Shown here: piece by piece, positions 1 through 7,694 of the stretch
Numbering within the stretch: position 1 is the first letter of the stretch
Layout of the letters: the number at the start of each line of letters is the position of its first letter
Source of the DNA: Comamonas sp. lk
Lineage (GTDB): Bacteria; Pseudomonadota; Gammaproteobacteria; Burkholderiales; Burkholderiaceae_C
Assembly (NCBI GenBank): GCA_945898105.1
Contig: CAMDHL010000026.1
Location: forward strand, 1-14,150
Reading direction: 5' to 3'
DNA length: 14,150 nucleotides
Program-made: the position numbers and the translations under genes
The notes under the pieces: generated by a model
Seen by the model: the letters and a program-made list of their open reading frames with translations, nothing else
What the model was told of the DNA's origin: nothing
Database searches by the model: none

Positions 1-3
1 TCG

Positions 4-1539
4 CTAATGCTTGGCAGGCGCGGCTAAGTCCAAGCGTAAAAAGGCTTCGGGCGGCGCGTCATTCTTTTCCATGATTGCGCCAATCTGCGCCATCAAGCGC
101 TGCTCCACCGCAGCGTCGCGGATGGGGTTCAATTGCGCAGGGTCGGCGATCAGATCAAAAAGTACCGTGGTCGTATCCTCATAGCCACTGCCCTGCCCTG
201 TGTGACCTACCGGTTGCCCTTTGGCATTGCGCCGGGCAGGCACTTTGAGCAAGGGCACGCCTTGCGTGAAATTAAAGCCGCGCGCCAGCTCGGCCTGTGC
301 CAGGTCGGCCACGGCAAACATAGACTTGAGGTGCATGGGCATCAAGGTGTATTCATACAAGTCCTGGCGTGTCATGTCCTGCGGATAGCGGAAATAGGTA
401 TAGCGCCCGTCAGTGATATTGGTGGCTGCGCCAAACATCCCGTAAATCGCCGCTTCGCGAATCGGCCTATCTTGCTCCAACAAGGACAATAACGAATGGC
501 CTTCCACTGTGGCTGGTGGCTTCACACCGTGCAGATCTAACAAGGTGGGCATCAAGTCCGTAGTCTGGGTTAAGGCTTGACGGCGCTGACCTGCCTGCGC
601 CGCAAAAGCCGGGTGTGCAATCAGAAGTGGAATGTGCGCGATTTCGTTAAAGAACGGCATGCGGTTCTTTCCCCACCAATCGTGCTCGGCCAACAAAAAG
701 CCATGGTCGGTAGTAAGGATTACCGTGGTGTCTTCCCACATGGAATGACGGTCCATATAGTCGAGCAAGCGGCCAAAGTATTCATCGCACATGCTGAGCA
801 AAGCCGCATAGTTGGCGCGCAGCTCCTGCACTTCCAGCGCAGTTTCCTCATGACGCTTGTAGCGCGGCCAGTCCAGGATCGGGCCGGTGTAGCCGGTGGG
901 ATAGCGCTCACGAAAACGCGCTGGTGCGGAAAAAGGTTCGTGCGGATCAAAGCACTCCAAATGCAGCACCCAGTTGTCAGCATCGCGGTTGGTGTCCAGA
1001 AAATCAAAACCGGCCTTGAAGGTGCGGGGGCAGCAATAGTCAGCCTCGTCTTTCATGTACTCCCGGTTCACCATGGTTTGCAGTCGGCCATCATTGGGAC
1101 CGTCGGGCTGCTGCATCGGGTGGTACATCTGCTTGAAACGCTCCAGGGGTGGCTGCACCATCGCCTTCCATTTGTCCCACTCCTGGCCGCGTATGAATTC
1201 CCAGGACGAATACCGGTTGTGGTACGTGGCTCCGCCGTCTTCCCAATAGTGGTAATGGTCCGAAATCAGATGGGTGTAGGCACCCTGGGCGCGCAGTAGC
1301 TCTGAAAAAGACTGGTCAAAAGGCTCTAGCGCGCCCCAGCTGCGGTGCAAAAAATTCAGGCGTCCGGTATGCAGATCACGCCGTGCCGGCATGCAGGGCA
1401 AGCTGCCTACGTAGTGGTTGTCAAAGGTCACCGCGCGCTGCGCAAAGCGTTGGAACTGCGGCGTGGCGACAGCGCTGCCGCCATAGCACTCCAAGGCGTT
1501 GCGCACCAGGGAGTCAAAGAGTACAAAAATCGTCTTCAT
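4..1539 (-). CDS. Sulfatase, formylglycine-dependent (alkaline phosphatase superfamily)
   Basis: Predicted hydrolase of organic sulfate esters. With the start chosen here the protein is 511 aa, normal for a type I sulfatase. Visible motifs: N-terminal metal-binding Asp9 in FVLFDSL; the formylglycine signature CMPAR at 49-53 (Cys49 oxidised to formylglycine, Arg53 supporting it); DPHEPF around 198-203; TTDHG with Asp278 and His279 as metal ligands; and Lys291 in WWGKN. No signal peptide is seen, so it is probably cytoplasmic. The frame is open 23 codons further upstream, but homology to sulfatases begins at MKTIFVLF and a weak AAGG precedes this ATG, so 1539 is preferred. It is divergent from the GntR regulator, 105 bp away, which suggests shared control. 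It could hydrolyse related phosphonate or phosphate esters; the family assignment is sure, the substrate is unknown. It is clearly a different lineage from the second sulfatase at 3433-4992. Confidence 0.9.
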   Translation of the reverse strand: MKTIFVLFDSLVRNALECYGGSAVATPQFQRFAQRAVTFDNHYVGSLPCMPARRDLHTGRLNFLHRSWGALEPFDQSFSELLRAQGAYTHLISDHYHYWEDGGATYHNRYSSWEFIRGQEWDKWKAMVQPPLERFKQMYHPMQQPDGPNDGRLQTMVNREYMKDEADYCCPRTFKAGFDFLDTNRDADNWVLHLECFDPHEPFSAPARFRERYPTGYTGPILDWPRYKRHEETALEVQELRANYAALLSMCDEYFGRLLDYMDRHSMWEDTTVILTTDHGFLLAEHDWWGKNRMPFFNEIAHIPLLIAHPAFAAQAGQRRQALTQTTDLMPTLLDLHGVKPPATVEGHSLLSLLEQDRPIREAAIYGMFGAATNITDGRYTYFRYPQDMTRQDLYEYTLMPMHLKSMFAVADLAQAELARGFNFTQGVPLLKVPARRNAKGQPVGHTGQGSGYEDTTTVLFDLIADPAQLNPIRDAAVEQRLMAQIGAIMEKNDAPPEAFLRLDLAAPAKH

Positions 1540-1618
1540 GAATGCGCCTTGCAGTGGCGGTGCGGTCCGGCACTGCCATCGTTTGCGGCACATACTGACC
1601 CCCGTCAAGGCTATGTTA

Positions 1619-1635
1619 CTATAGATAGAACTATC
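1619..1635. promoter_or_regulatory. Candidate operator in the sulfatase / GntR divergent region
   Basis: The 105-bp gap between the divergent sulfatase and GntR genes contains GATAG-AA-CTATC (1624-1635), a perfect 5-bp inverted repeat with a 2-bp centre, overlapped on the left by the palindrome CTATAG (1619-1624). CTAT recurs three times in 1611-1634. A dyad this close upstream (about 10 bp) of the regulator's start is where a GntR protein would autorepress. The symmetry is seen in the sequence; the operator role is inference. Confidence 0.4.
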
Positions 1636-1644
1636 GGATTTTTA

Positions 1645-2382
1645 ATGCAGAGTTCGGCCCATCCCATCTTCCCAGACAGCCCGGTGCCGCTGTACTCCCA
1701 GCTGGCCGACTTGCTGCGCCAACGCGTGCTGCGCGGCCTGTGGGGGCCAGGAACCAAGGTGCCTTCGCTCGAGGCTCTGGTAGCCGAATTTCAGGTTGCG
1801 CGCGTTACCGTGCGCCAGGCCATCGACATCCTCACCCGCGAAGGGCTCTTGCTGCCGCAACGAGGGCGCGGCACCTTTGTCACTGACCAAGTGCGCACCG
1901 AACGCTCGCTCACGCTAGAGACATCTTTGCGCGGCCTGGCAGACGCCTACCGAAATGACAAACCCGAGCTGACCTTGCTGGAAGAAGCAGGAGTACAACC
2001 GCCGCTCACCCCCATGGATGGTAAAGCCGCACCCGCCTACCATTACATGCGCCGGGTGCATTCGCGTGACGGCCAAGCCTATTGCACTGCGTCGATCTTT
2101 ATTGACCAACGTGTGTTCCGCCAGGCGCCCAAGCGCTTCCGCCAGGAAACCGTGGTCCCGGTGATGATGGATCTGCCCAAGGTGCATATTGCTTCTGCGC
2201 GGCAGACCTTGCGCATCTCCACTGCCGATGTCGAAATCGCCCGCCTCATTCAGGTGCCCGTGGGCTCGCCCGTGGCAGAAGTGCGGCGCATATGCCAAGA
2301 CACCGATGGCACGGTTTTATACCTTGGGCAAATTACCTATCGGGGTGACTTCATTCAATTCGAAATGCAGCTCACGCTCTAA
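1645..2382 (+). CDS. GntR family transcriptional regulator, HutC/UTRA subfamily
   Basis: DNA-binding regulator, probably controlling this locus in response to a small effector. The 245-aa length matches the HutC subfamily. An N-terminal winged helix-turn-helix spans about residues 13-80 (PLYSQLADLLRQRV, then KVPSLEALVAEFQVARVTVRQ, EGLLLPQRGRGTFV). A C-terminal UTRA effector domain runs from about 95 to 243 (YHYMRRVHSRDGQAYC..., ending in YRGDFIQFEMQL). The frame is open 100 codons upstream, but that stretch is antisense to the sulfatase and has no GntR character; the fold begins just after the ATG at 1645. The Shine-Dalgarno signal is poor. The gene heads the plus-strand run and lies 33 bp before the Bug protein gene. 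A dyad at 1619-1635 could serve for autoregulation. The effector cannot be deduced; a sulfate ester or its alcohol product is a guess from context. Confidence 0.9.
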   Translation: MQSSAHPIFPDSPVPLYSQLADLLRQRVLRGLWGPGTKVPSLEALVAEFQVARVTVRQAIDILTREGLLLPQRGRGTFVTDQVRTERSLTLETSLRGLADAYRNDKPELTLLEEAGVQPPLTPMDGKAAPAYHYMRRVHSRDGQAYCTASIFIDQRVFRQAPKRFRQETVVPVMMDLPKVHIASARQTLRISTADVEIARLIQVPVGSPVAEVRRICQDTDGTVLYLGQITYRGDFIQFEMQLTL

Positions 2383-2415
2383 ATTTTTTCTTCCATCAAA
2401 CTCAAGACCACCGCC

Positions 2416-3411
2416 ATGCACCTCCACTATTTTCCCCGCCGCGTCGCGCTGCTTAAGCTGCTGGTAGCCGGTTCAGCTCTATTGGCCTGCTTCACACAAG
2501 CGCATGCGCAAAACTACCCCAACAAGCCGATCCGTTTGGTGGTGCCCTGGCCCGCGGGCGGCCTGGTGGATGTTGCAGCGCGCCAAGTGAGCAGCCGCCT
2601 ACAAACCAGTCTCGGGCAGCCATTCGTGGTGGAAAACAAACTCGGTGCCGGAGGCAATATCGGCGCCGACCAGGTGGCAAAAGCCAGCGCAGATGGCTAC
2701 ACCTTACTGTTTACCACCAGCGCTCTGACGATGAATACCGCCATGCGCTCGCCTATGCCTTTTGATGCAGTTAAAGACTTCGAGCGCGTCGCGATGGTGG
2801 CTTATGGGCCGCTGGTGTTGGTAGTGCATCCCAGTAGCCAAATCAACTCATTAGACGATTTGACGAAAACTGCGCGCGCCAAGCCTGGCACCTTGAGCTA
2901 TGCATCTGCCGGCATCGGTTCACCGGCCCACCTGACGGGCGAACTTCTGAAATCGCGGCTCAATTTATTTGTGGTGCACATCCCCTACACCGGCGCTCCG
3001 GCGGCTATCACCGACCAGATCGCAGGGCGCATTGATTACCAGTTTGCTAATGCAGCAGTTGCGCTTCCACAAATCAAAGCGGGCAAGCTACGCGCACTGG
3101 CCGTCACCAGCCCACAACGTATGCCTGGCCTACCTCAGATTCCCACCATGGCCGAAGCCGGTATGAAAGATTTTGAAGTCGACCAATGGCTAGGCCTGCT
3201 GGCCCCCAAAGGAACACCTGCGACAGTGGTGGACAAGCTGGTGAGCGAAGTCAATAAAGTGCTGGCGCAAGACGAGTTCGGTCAGGCCTTGGCCAATTCC
3301 GGTATGCACAGTGCCAAACCCGGAAAGCCCGAAACCTTCGATGCATTTTTCAAGCAAGAGTTGGTGCAATGGACCAAAGTGGTCAAGGCCGCCGACATCA
3401 AGCCTGAATAA
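2416..3411 (+). CDS. Bug/TctC family periplasmic tricarboxylate-type solute-binding protein
   Basis: Extracytoplasmic binding protein of 331 aa, normal for the family. A basic N-terminus (FPRRVALLKLL) and hydrophobic core end in AHA at 29-31, a good signal peptidase I site giving mature QNYPNKPIR. The mature start carries the family hallmark YPNKPIRLVVPWPAGG followed by DVAAR, and the middle and end contain typical Bug stretches (GTLSYASAGIGSPAHL, VPYTG-like IPYTGAP, FEVDQWLGLLAPKGTP). No TctA or TctB membrane partners are present in the window, as is usual for orphan Bug genes. It may act as a sensor or extra receptor, or use a TctAB elsewhere in the genome. It sits between the GntR gene (33 bp) and the BetC-like sulfatase (21 bp), so co-transcription is likely. 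The ligand is probably a carboxylated compound; this is inference. Confidence 0.92.
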   Translation: MHLHYFPRRVALLKLLVAGSALLACFTQAHAQNYPNKPIRLVVPWPAGGLVDVAARQVSSRLQTSLGQPFVVENKLGAGGNIGADQVAKASADGYTLLFTTSALTMNTAMRSPMPFDAVKDFERVAMVAYGPLVLVVHPSSQINSLDDLTKTARAKPGTLSYASAGIGSPAHLTGELLKSRLNLFVVHIPYTGAPAAITDQIAGRIDYQFANAAVALPQIKAGKLRALAVTSPQRMPGLPQIPTMAEAGMKDFEVDQWLGLLAPKGTPATVVDKLVSEVNKVLAQDEFGQALANSGMHSAKPGKPETFDAFFKQELVQWTKVVKAADIKPE

Positions 3412-3432
3412 GTTTGCCTCCAGTAATAACCG

Positions 3433-4992
3433 ATGAGCAAGGTGCAACCCAATATTTTGCTGGTCATGGCCGACCAACTGGCAGTGCCCACCTTGCCCTT
3501 TCACGGGCATCCGCTAGTCAAGACGCCGCATCTAAGTGCGCTGGCTGCGCGGGGCGTGGTCTTTGACAGCGCCTATTGCAACTTCCCAATCTGCGCGCCT
3601 TCGCGTGTGTCCATGTTGAGCGGGCGCTTACCGCATTCACTAGGCGCTTATGACAATGCAGCCGAGTTTGCATCGGCCACACCCACAATGGCGCACTACC
3701 TGCGTCATGCGGGGTACCGTACTATTTTGTGCGGCAAGATGCATTTCATCGGTGCCGACCAGTTGCATGGTTTTGACGAACGCTTGACTACTGACATCTA
3801 CCCAGCCGACTTTGCCTGGACACCGGACTGGCGCAAAGGCCCGGCCTACCGACCCACCGGCGTGAGTATGCGGCCGGTGCTCGAGGCGGGCCCATGTGTG
3901 CGCAGCATGCAAATCGACTACGACGACGAAGTGGAATACAAAGGCGCGCAATGTCTGTACGACCTGGCGCGCGCCCAAAGCGACAAACCATTTTTCCTCA
4001 CCGTCTCTTACACGCACCCGCATCCGCCTTTTGTGGCACCGCAGCGGTTTTGGGATTTGTACCGCGAAGAGGACATCGACGCGCCGCGTGTGCCCCCCAT
4101 TCCTTATGAAGACCTGGACGTGCACAGCCAGTGGTTGTATGTGGCCCATGCACAAGACCTGTACAGCGTCTCCGAAGCGCAAGTGCGCCGAGCGCGCCAT
4201 GCCTATTACGGCATGGTGAGCTACGTTGATGAAAAAATCGGTCGCATCCTGAACGTGCTGGAGGAAACCGGCTTGCAAGACAACACCGTAGTGGTTTTTT
4301 GCGGTGACCACGGCGAAATGTTGGGCGAACGCGGCATGTGGTTCAAGCAATGCTTTTTCGAATCCTCGGTGCGCGTGCCGCTGATCGTCTCCATGCCCAA
4401 GCGCTTTGCCCCAGGGCGCGTGACAGACCATGTATCACTTGTCGACCTGCTGCCCACTTTCCGCGACCTGGCGCATGATGGGAAGCCTCCTGCGGCCGCA
4501 GGCCCCTTGCACGGGCACAGTCTTTTGGGATTACTGCAAGCACAGTCCGAGCCCGAGCGCTGCGTGGTGTCCGAATACAGCTCCGAAGGCGTGATGGCCC
4601 CCTCTCGCATGGTGCGCCTCGGCCCCTGGAAGTACATTTTCACCCATGGCCTGTCACCTTTATTGTTCAACCTGGAAGCCGACCCCGACGAACTAAATAA
4701 CTTGGCTGGACACAGCACCCATGCGGCCACCGAGCAAAGCCTGCATGCGCGCTTGGTGCAAGACTGGGATCCAGCCGCAGTCCATGCGCAAATTCTGGCT
4801 AGCCAGCAAGAGCGCCTGTTTCTGGCCGAAATTGCCAGTCAGTCCGAAGCCACACCTAACTGGGCCTTCCAACCCTTTGTGGATGAAAGCCAGCGATTTA
4901 TCCGTGGCGCAGGTGCGGCAGGGCCGACCACCGTAAAAGCGCGAGCGCGCTACCCATTTGTGGAGCCGGTACAACCGGACTTGAAAAAATAA
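3433..4992 (+). CDS. Choline-sulfatase (BetC) family sulfatase
   Basis: Predicted cytoplasmic sulfate-ester hydrolase of 519 aa, the length of choline-sulfatases. Key residues: metal ligand Asp14 (LLVMADQ); formylglycine motif CAPSR at 54-58; GKMHF at 101-105 (Lys102, His104); THPHPPF around 194-200; GDHGEMLGER with Asp292 and His293; and Lys305 in WFKQ. Long stretches are those I recall from BetC, including YDNAAEFAS, HGFDERLTTDIYPADF and the C-terminal tail WAFQPFVDESQRFIRG...ARARYP. Two segments differ from recalled BetC: the region around 135-150, where BetC has an aromatic-rich WWYHN-type loop and this protein has YRPTGVSMRP, and the tail near 492-503, where an acidic stretch is replaced by GAGAAGPTTVKA. 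Both were implicated in choline recognition, so another sulfate ester may be the substrate. It lies 6 bp before the ABC permease gene, implying one transcript. Family is sure; substrate is not. Confidence 0.9.
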   Translation: MSKVQPNILLVMADQLAVPTLPFHGHPLVKTPHLSALAARGVVFDSAYCNFPICAPSRVSMLSGRLPHSLGAYDNAAEFASATPTMAHYLRHAGYRTILCGKMHFIGADQLHGFDERLTTDIYPADFAWTPDWRKGPAYRPTGVSMRPVLEAGPCVRSMQIDYDDEVEYKGAQCLYDLARAQSDKPFFLTVSYTHPHPPFVAPQRFWDLYREEDIDAPRVPPIPYEDLDVHSQWLYVAHAQDLYSVSEAQVRRARHAYYGMVSYVDEKIGRILNVLEETGLQDNTVVVFCGDHGEMLGERGMWFKQCFFESSVRVPLIVSMPKRFAPGRVTDHVSLVDLLPTFRDLAHDGKPPAAAGPLHGHSLLGLLQAQSEPERCVVSEYSSEGVMAPSRMVRLGPWKYIFTHGLSPLLFNLEADPDELNNLAGHSTHAATEQSLHARLVQDWDPAAVHAQILASQQERLFLAEIASQSEATPNWAFQPFVDESQRFIRGAGAAGPTTVKARARYPFVEPVQPDLKK

Positions 4993-4998
4993 AGCCCA

Positions 4999-5766
4999 AT
5001 GAAACGCAAAAACATATTTGCACAACTGGCCTGGTTGCTATCGCCCTGGCTGCTGATACTGGGCCTGTGGTACGCGGTACGTGCCAGCGGACTGGTCAAC
5101 CTGGCCCTGGTCCCTGCGCCGCACGAGGTGTTCAGTAAGTTTATTGAACTATCGCGCGGGCGATTGGGCAGCGATATGTGGATGTCCACGCAACGCGTGT
5201 TTATTGGTGTTGCGCTAGGCGTGCTGGTGGCCGTACCCGTAGGCTTTTGCCTGGGGTGGTACAAAGGTTTGCGCAGCTTCATGGACCCAGTGATCAACTT
5301 CTTTCGTGCGCTGCCACCGATTGCTCTGATACCTTTGGTGATTGTGTATTTCGGCATAGGCGAAGCGGCCAAGACGGTGATTTTGTTTTACGCTGCGTTC
5401 TTTGCGGCGGTGATTGTGATGTACGAAGGCATTGCCCAAGTCAGCCCGATTTACATCAAAGTGGCGCGCACCCTAGGCGCCACAGAGACCGAAATTTTTA
5501 CCCGCGTGGTGGTGCCACTTACGGTACCGCACATCCTGACTGCGATACGCGTGGCCTTGGGCGTGGCGTGGGCCACGCTGGTGGCCTCTGAGCTAATCGC
5601 CGCGCAGCAGGGCTTAGGTGCTTTAATTCAAAACGCGTCGTCTTTTTTCCAACTTGACATCATTTACGTCGGCATTATTTCCATCGGTAGCATCGCCCTG
5701 GTAATGGACATGCTGCTGCGCCGACTCACTGTCCGGTTAGTGGCTTGGCAGGACCGTATCGCATGA
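4999..5766 (+). CDS. ABC transporter permease, nitrate/sulfonate/taurine type (SsuC/TauC-like)
   Basis: Inner-membrane permease of 255 aa, typical for this family, with about six hydrophobic segments (near residues 10-30, 65-88, 95-120, 125-148, 190-210 and 220-242). The cytoplasmic EAA loop that docks on the ATPase is clear: KVARTLGATETEIFTRVVVP followed by LTVPHILTAIRVALGVAW (about 154-192). N-terminal PAPHEVFSKF and ALPPIALIPLVIVYFGIGE are characteristic of the TauC/SsuC group. It follows the BetC-like sulfatase gene by 6 bp, and its stop codon overlaps the start of the ATPase gene (ATGA at 5763-5766), so the genes are translationally coupled. In pseudomonads, relatives of this transporter import sulfonates, taurine and sulfate esters. 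Next to two sulfatases, import of a sulfate ester is the simplest reading. Confidence 0.92.
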   Translation: MKRKNIFAQLAWLLSPWLLILGLWYAVRASGLVNLALVPAPHEVFSKFIELSRGRLGSDMWMSTQRVFIGVALGVLVAVPVGFCLGWYKGLRSFMDPVINFFRALPPIALIPLVIVYFGIGEAAKTVILFYAAFFAAVIVMYEGIAQVSPIYIKVARTLGATETEIFTRVVVPLTVPHILTAIRVALGVAWATLVASELIAAQQGLGALIQNASSFFQLDIIYVGIISIGSIALVMDMLLRRLTVRLVAWQDRIA

Positions 5767-6578
5767 ACACCACAGAACAAGTGCGCGTGCGCTTTGATGG
5801 CGTCGGCGTTGAATTCCCCACCGAGCAAGGCGCTATGCGCGTGCTCGACCATGTTTCGTTTGACCTGCACCAAGGCGAGTTTGTCTCCATAATCGGCCCT
5901 TCGGGATGCGGCAAATCTACGCTCATGAACTTGCTCGCCGGGTTTTTACAGCCTACGCAAGGCCGGGTACTGCTCGATGGCCGTGAGGTTCTTGGCCCTG
6001 GCCCGGATCGGGGCGTTATCTTTCAGGAGTACGGTGTTTTCCCCTGGCTCACGGTGCGGCAAAACATCGAGTTCGGGATGACGCTGGCAGCCAACAAAGT
6101 GCCCGCTCCTCAACGGGCCCAAACTGCCGACAAATACATGGGCCTGATGGGCTTGTCCGATTTTTCCCAGCACTTCCCCAAGCACCTATCGGGCGGCATG
6201 CGTCAGCGCCTAGCCATTGCGCGCGCATACGCTGTCAACCCAGAGTTTTTACTCATGGATGAGCCCTTTGGCGCGCTAGACGCACAGACCCGCAGCGCCA
6301 TGCAAGACCTCTTGTTGCAAGTGCTGCAAACCGAGAAAAAAACCGTGATGCTCATTACGCACTCGGTGGACGAAGCCATCTATCTATCGGGCCGAATCAT
6401 TGTCGTGAGCGCCCGCCCCGCGCAGATACGTGCCGACATCCGCATTCCCTTTGCCTACCCGCGCCCGCTAGGAATTGCCGATACGCCAGAGTTTGCGCAA
6501 CTGCGCTCGCACATCCGCGAATTGGTGATGCAGGAATACGCCGCCCAGATAAAACAAACCGTTCGCCTATCCGATTGA
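5763..6578 (+). CDS. ABC transporter ATP-binding protein, nitrate/sulfonate/taurine type (SsuB/TauB-like)
   Basis: Cytoplasmic ATPase driving the importer; 271 aa from the ATG that overlaps the permease stop (ATGA). An in-frame ATG six codons earlier lies within the permease gene and is less likely. All nucleotide-binding motifs are intact: Walker A GPSGCGKST at 45-53, Q-loop Gln88 in VIFQEYGVFPWLTV, signature LSGGMRQRLAIARA from 142, Walker B LLMDEPFGALD from 163, and switch His200 in ITHSVDEA. FPWLTVRQNIEFG and SARPAQIRADIRIPF are typical of the SsuB/TauB/NrtD family. It is followed after 60 bp by its binding-protein gene, completing a three-gene importer. Substrate specificity lies with the binding protein, not here. 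Confidence 0.94.
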   Translation: MNTTEQVRVRFDGVGVEFPTEQGAMRVLDHVSFDLHQGEFVSIIGPSGCGKSTLMNLLAGFLQPTQGRVLLDGREVLGPGPDRGVIFQEYGVFPWLTVRQNIEFGMTLAANKVPAPQRAQTADKYMGLMGLSDFSQHFPKHLSGGMRQRLAIARAYAVNPEFLLMDEPFGALDAQTRSAMQDLLLQVLQTEKKTVMLITHSVDEAIYLSGRIIVVSARPAQIRADIRIPFAYPRPLGIADTPEFAQLRSHIRELVMQEYAAQIKQTVRLSD

Positions 6579-6625
6579 ACTTCACTTCCCCTGCCCTCAA
6601 AAACCGCTTCGTCAGCATTTTTTTT

Positions 6626-6635
6626 CAAAGGAGAC
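6626..6635 (+). promoter_or_regulatory. Strong ribosome-binding site of the ABC binding-protein gene
   Basis: CAAAGGAGAC ends four bases before the ATG at 6639 and contains AAAGGAGA, by far the best Shine-Dalgarno sequence in the plus-strand run. The preceding genes have weak ones or rely on overlap. This fits the need for more binding protein than membrane components. Together with the 60-bp gap it argues for deliberate differential expression within the operon. Confidence 0.7.
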
Positions 6636-6638
6636 ACT

Positions 6639-7631
6639 ATGAGTATCAACCGCCGCACCCTCATCGCCACCGCCGCAATGTCCACTTTAGGCATGCCGGC
6701 CTTTGCCCAAGCAAAAACCAAACTCAAGGTTGGCTATCTGCATACCCCCGCCGTCGACAGTCACATATGGATAGGCCAGCAATTGGGCGCGTTCGATAAG
6801 CAGGGTCTGGAATTGGAGCTGATTCAATTCACCACCGGCCTTGAATTGTTCCAAGCCATGATTGGCGGTAGCTTGGATGTCTTGTCCACCGGTGCCGTGT
6901 TGTCTAACTTCCCAGCGCGCGGCCAGGGTAAAGCCTTTTTGATGAACAACATCGAATACGCCACGGCGCAACTCTGGGTGCGCGAGGACTCGGGAATCAA
7001 GACACTGGCGGACCTAAAAGGTGCAAAAATTTCTACCACCACCGGCACCACCGCTCATGTGTTTCTTGACCGCGCACTGCGCTCGGTGAACCTGGACTCC
7101 AGCAAAGACGTTCAACTAGTCAACCAGCGGATGGCTGAAGCCGTCACCTCTTTCATCTCAGGCGCAGTGCCTGCAGTAGCCCTTTGGGTACCCTTTGACA
7201 GCGTGGTTAGACAAAAGCTACCCGGCGCGCGTAAGCTCACCGATGCGTCCGCCTTCTATCCGCAAGCGGCCATCATGGGCGGATGGGCGGCGCGCAACGA
7301 CTTTTATGAGAAGAATCGGCCGGTGCTGGGCAAGCTGGTAGCCGCCTGGGCGCAGGCCAACCAACAAATTGTCAGCAAACCCGACGAGTCCGCTGAGATG
7401 CTGCAAAAAGCGGCTTACAAAGAAATTGAATTGGCCGAATTCAAAGGCCAGTTCAAAGCCTCCAAATACTATTCCAATGCCGAATGGCGCACCCGCTACC
7501 AAGACGGTACGGCCACAAAATGGCTGCAACAAGTCACCGACTTTTTCGTAGCCAATGCCAACATCCAGGGCGCGCTAAAAGCCGACCAGTATTTCGATAC
7601 CAGCCTCTACCTGGAAACTGTCAAGGGGTAA
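6639..7631 (+). CDS. ABC transporter periplasmic substrate-binding protein (NMT1/SsuA-like)
   Basis: Periplasmic receptor for the importer encoded immediately upstream; 330 aa. The N-terminus MSINRRTLIATAAMS has twin arginines and a short hydrophobic stretch ending in AFAQA (21-25). It is therefore a signal peptide, possibly Tat-dependent, with cleavage after residue 23 or 25. The mature protein starts KLKVGYLHTPAVDSHIWIG and shows the family pattern: LELELIQFTTGLELFQAMIGGSLDV, then IKTLADLKGAKISTTTGTTAHVFLDRAL, and ALWVPFDSVV. This resembles NitT/TauT/SsuA binding proteins. It ends the plus-strand run and is followed by a strong terminator. The ligand is unknown; from context a sulfate ester is likely, but aromatic or thiamine-precursor ligands also occur in this fold. 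Confidence 0.9.
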   Translation: MSINRRTLIATAAMSTLGMPAFAQAKTKLKVGYLHTPAVDSHIWIGQQLGAFDKQGLELELIQFTTGLELFQAMIGGSLDVLSTGAVLSNFPARGQGKAFLMNNIEYATAQLWVREDSGIKTLADLKGAKISTTTGTTAHVFLDRALRSVNLDSSKDVQLVNQRMAEAVTSFISGAVPAVALWVPFDSVVRQKLPGARKLTDASAFYPQAAIMGGWAARNDFYEKNRPVLGKLVAAWAQANQQIVSKPDESAEMLQKAAYKEIELAEFKGQFKASKYYSNAEWRTRYQDGTATKWLQQVTDFFVANANIQGALKADQYFDTSLYLETVKG

Positions 7632-7656
7632 GCGCAACGCTGCGGCGTAGCTAAAG

Positions 7657-7690
7657 ACAAAGGCTCAAGCGCAAGCGCTTGGGCCTTTGT
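7657..7690. terminator. Bidirectional rho-independent terminator
   Basis: A 15-bp stem with one G-U pair (arms 7657-7671 and 7676-7690) closes a CAAG tetraloop. The plus-strand side continues TTTGTTTCATT; on the minus strand the hairpin is followed by TTTGTCTTTAG. It lies between the end of the binding-protein gene (7631) and the stop of the convergent aldehyde dehydrogenase gene (7695), so it can end transcription from both sides. Confidence 0.85.
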
Positions 7691-7694
7691 TTCA

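Noticed and set aside
1540-1608. N-terminal extension of the first sulfatase by 23 codons
   Set aside because: The extension has no family resemblance and reaches into the regulator's promoter region; the sulfatase fold begins at MKTIFVLF and a weak Shine-Dalgarno precedes that ATG.
1345-1644. N-terminal extension of the GntR regulator by 100 codons
   Set aside because: It lies mostly antisense to the sulfatase gene and encodes nothing resembling a GntR domain; the total length would be abnormal for the family.
3640-4431. Long minus-strand open frame inside the BetC-like sulfatase gene
   Set aside because: A shadow of a GC-rich coding frame; the plus-strand protein has all catalytic motifs, whereas this one has no recognisable domain.
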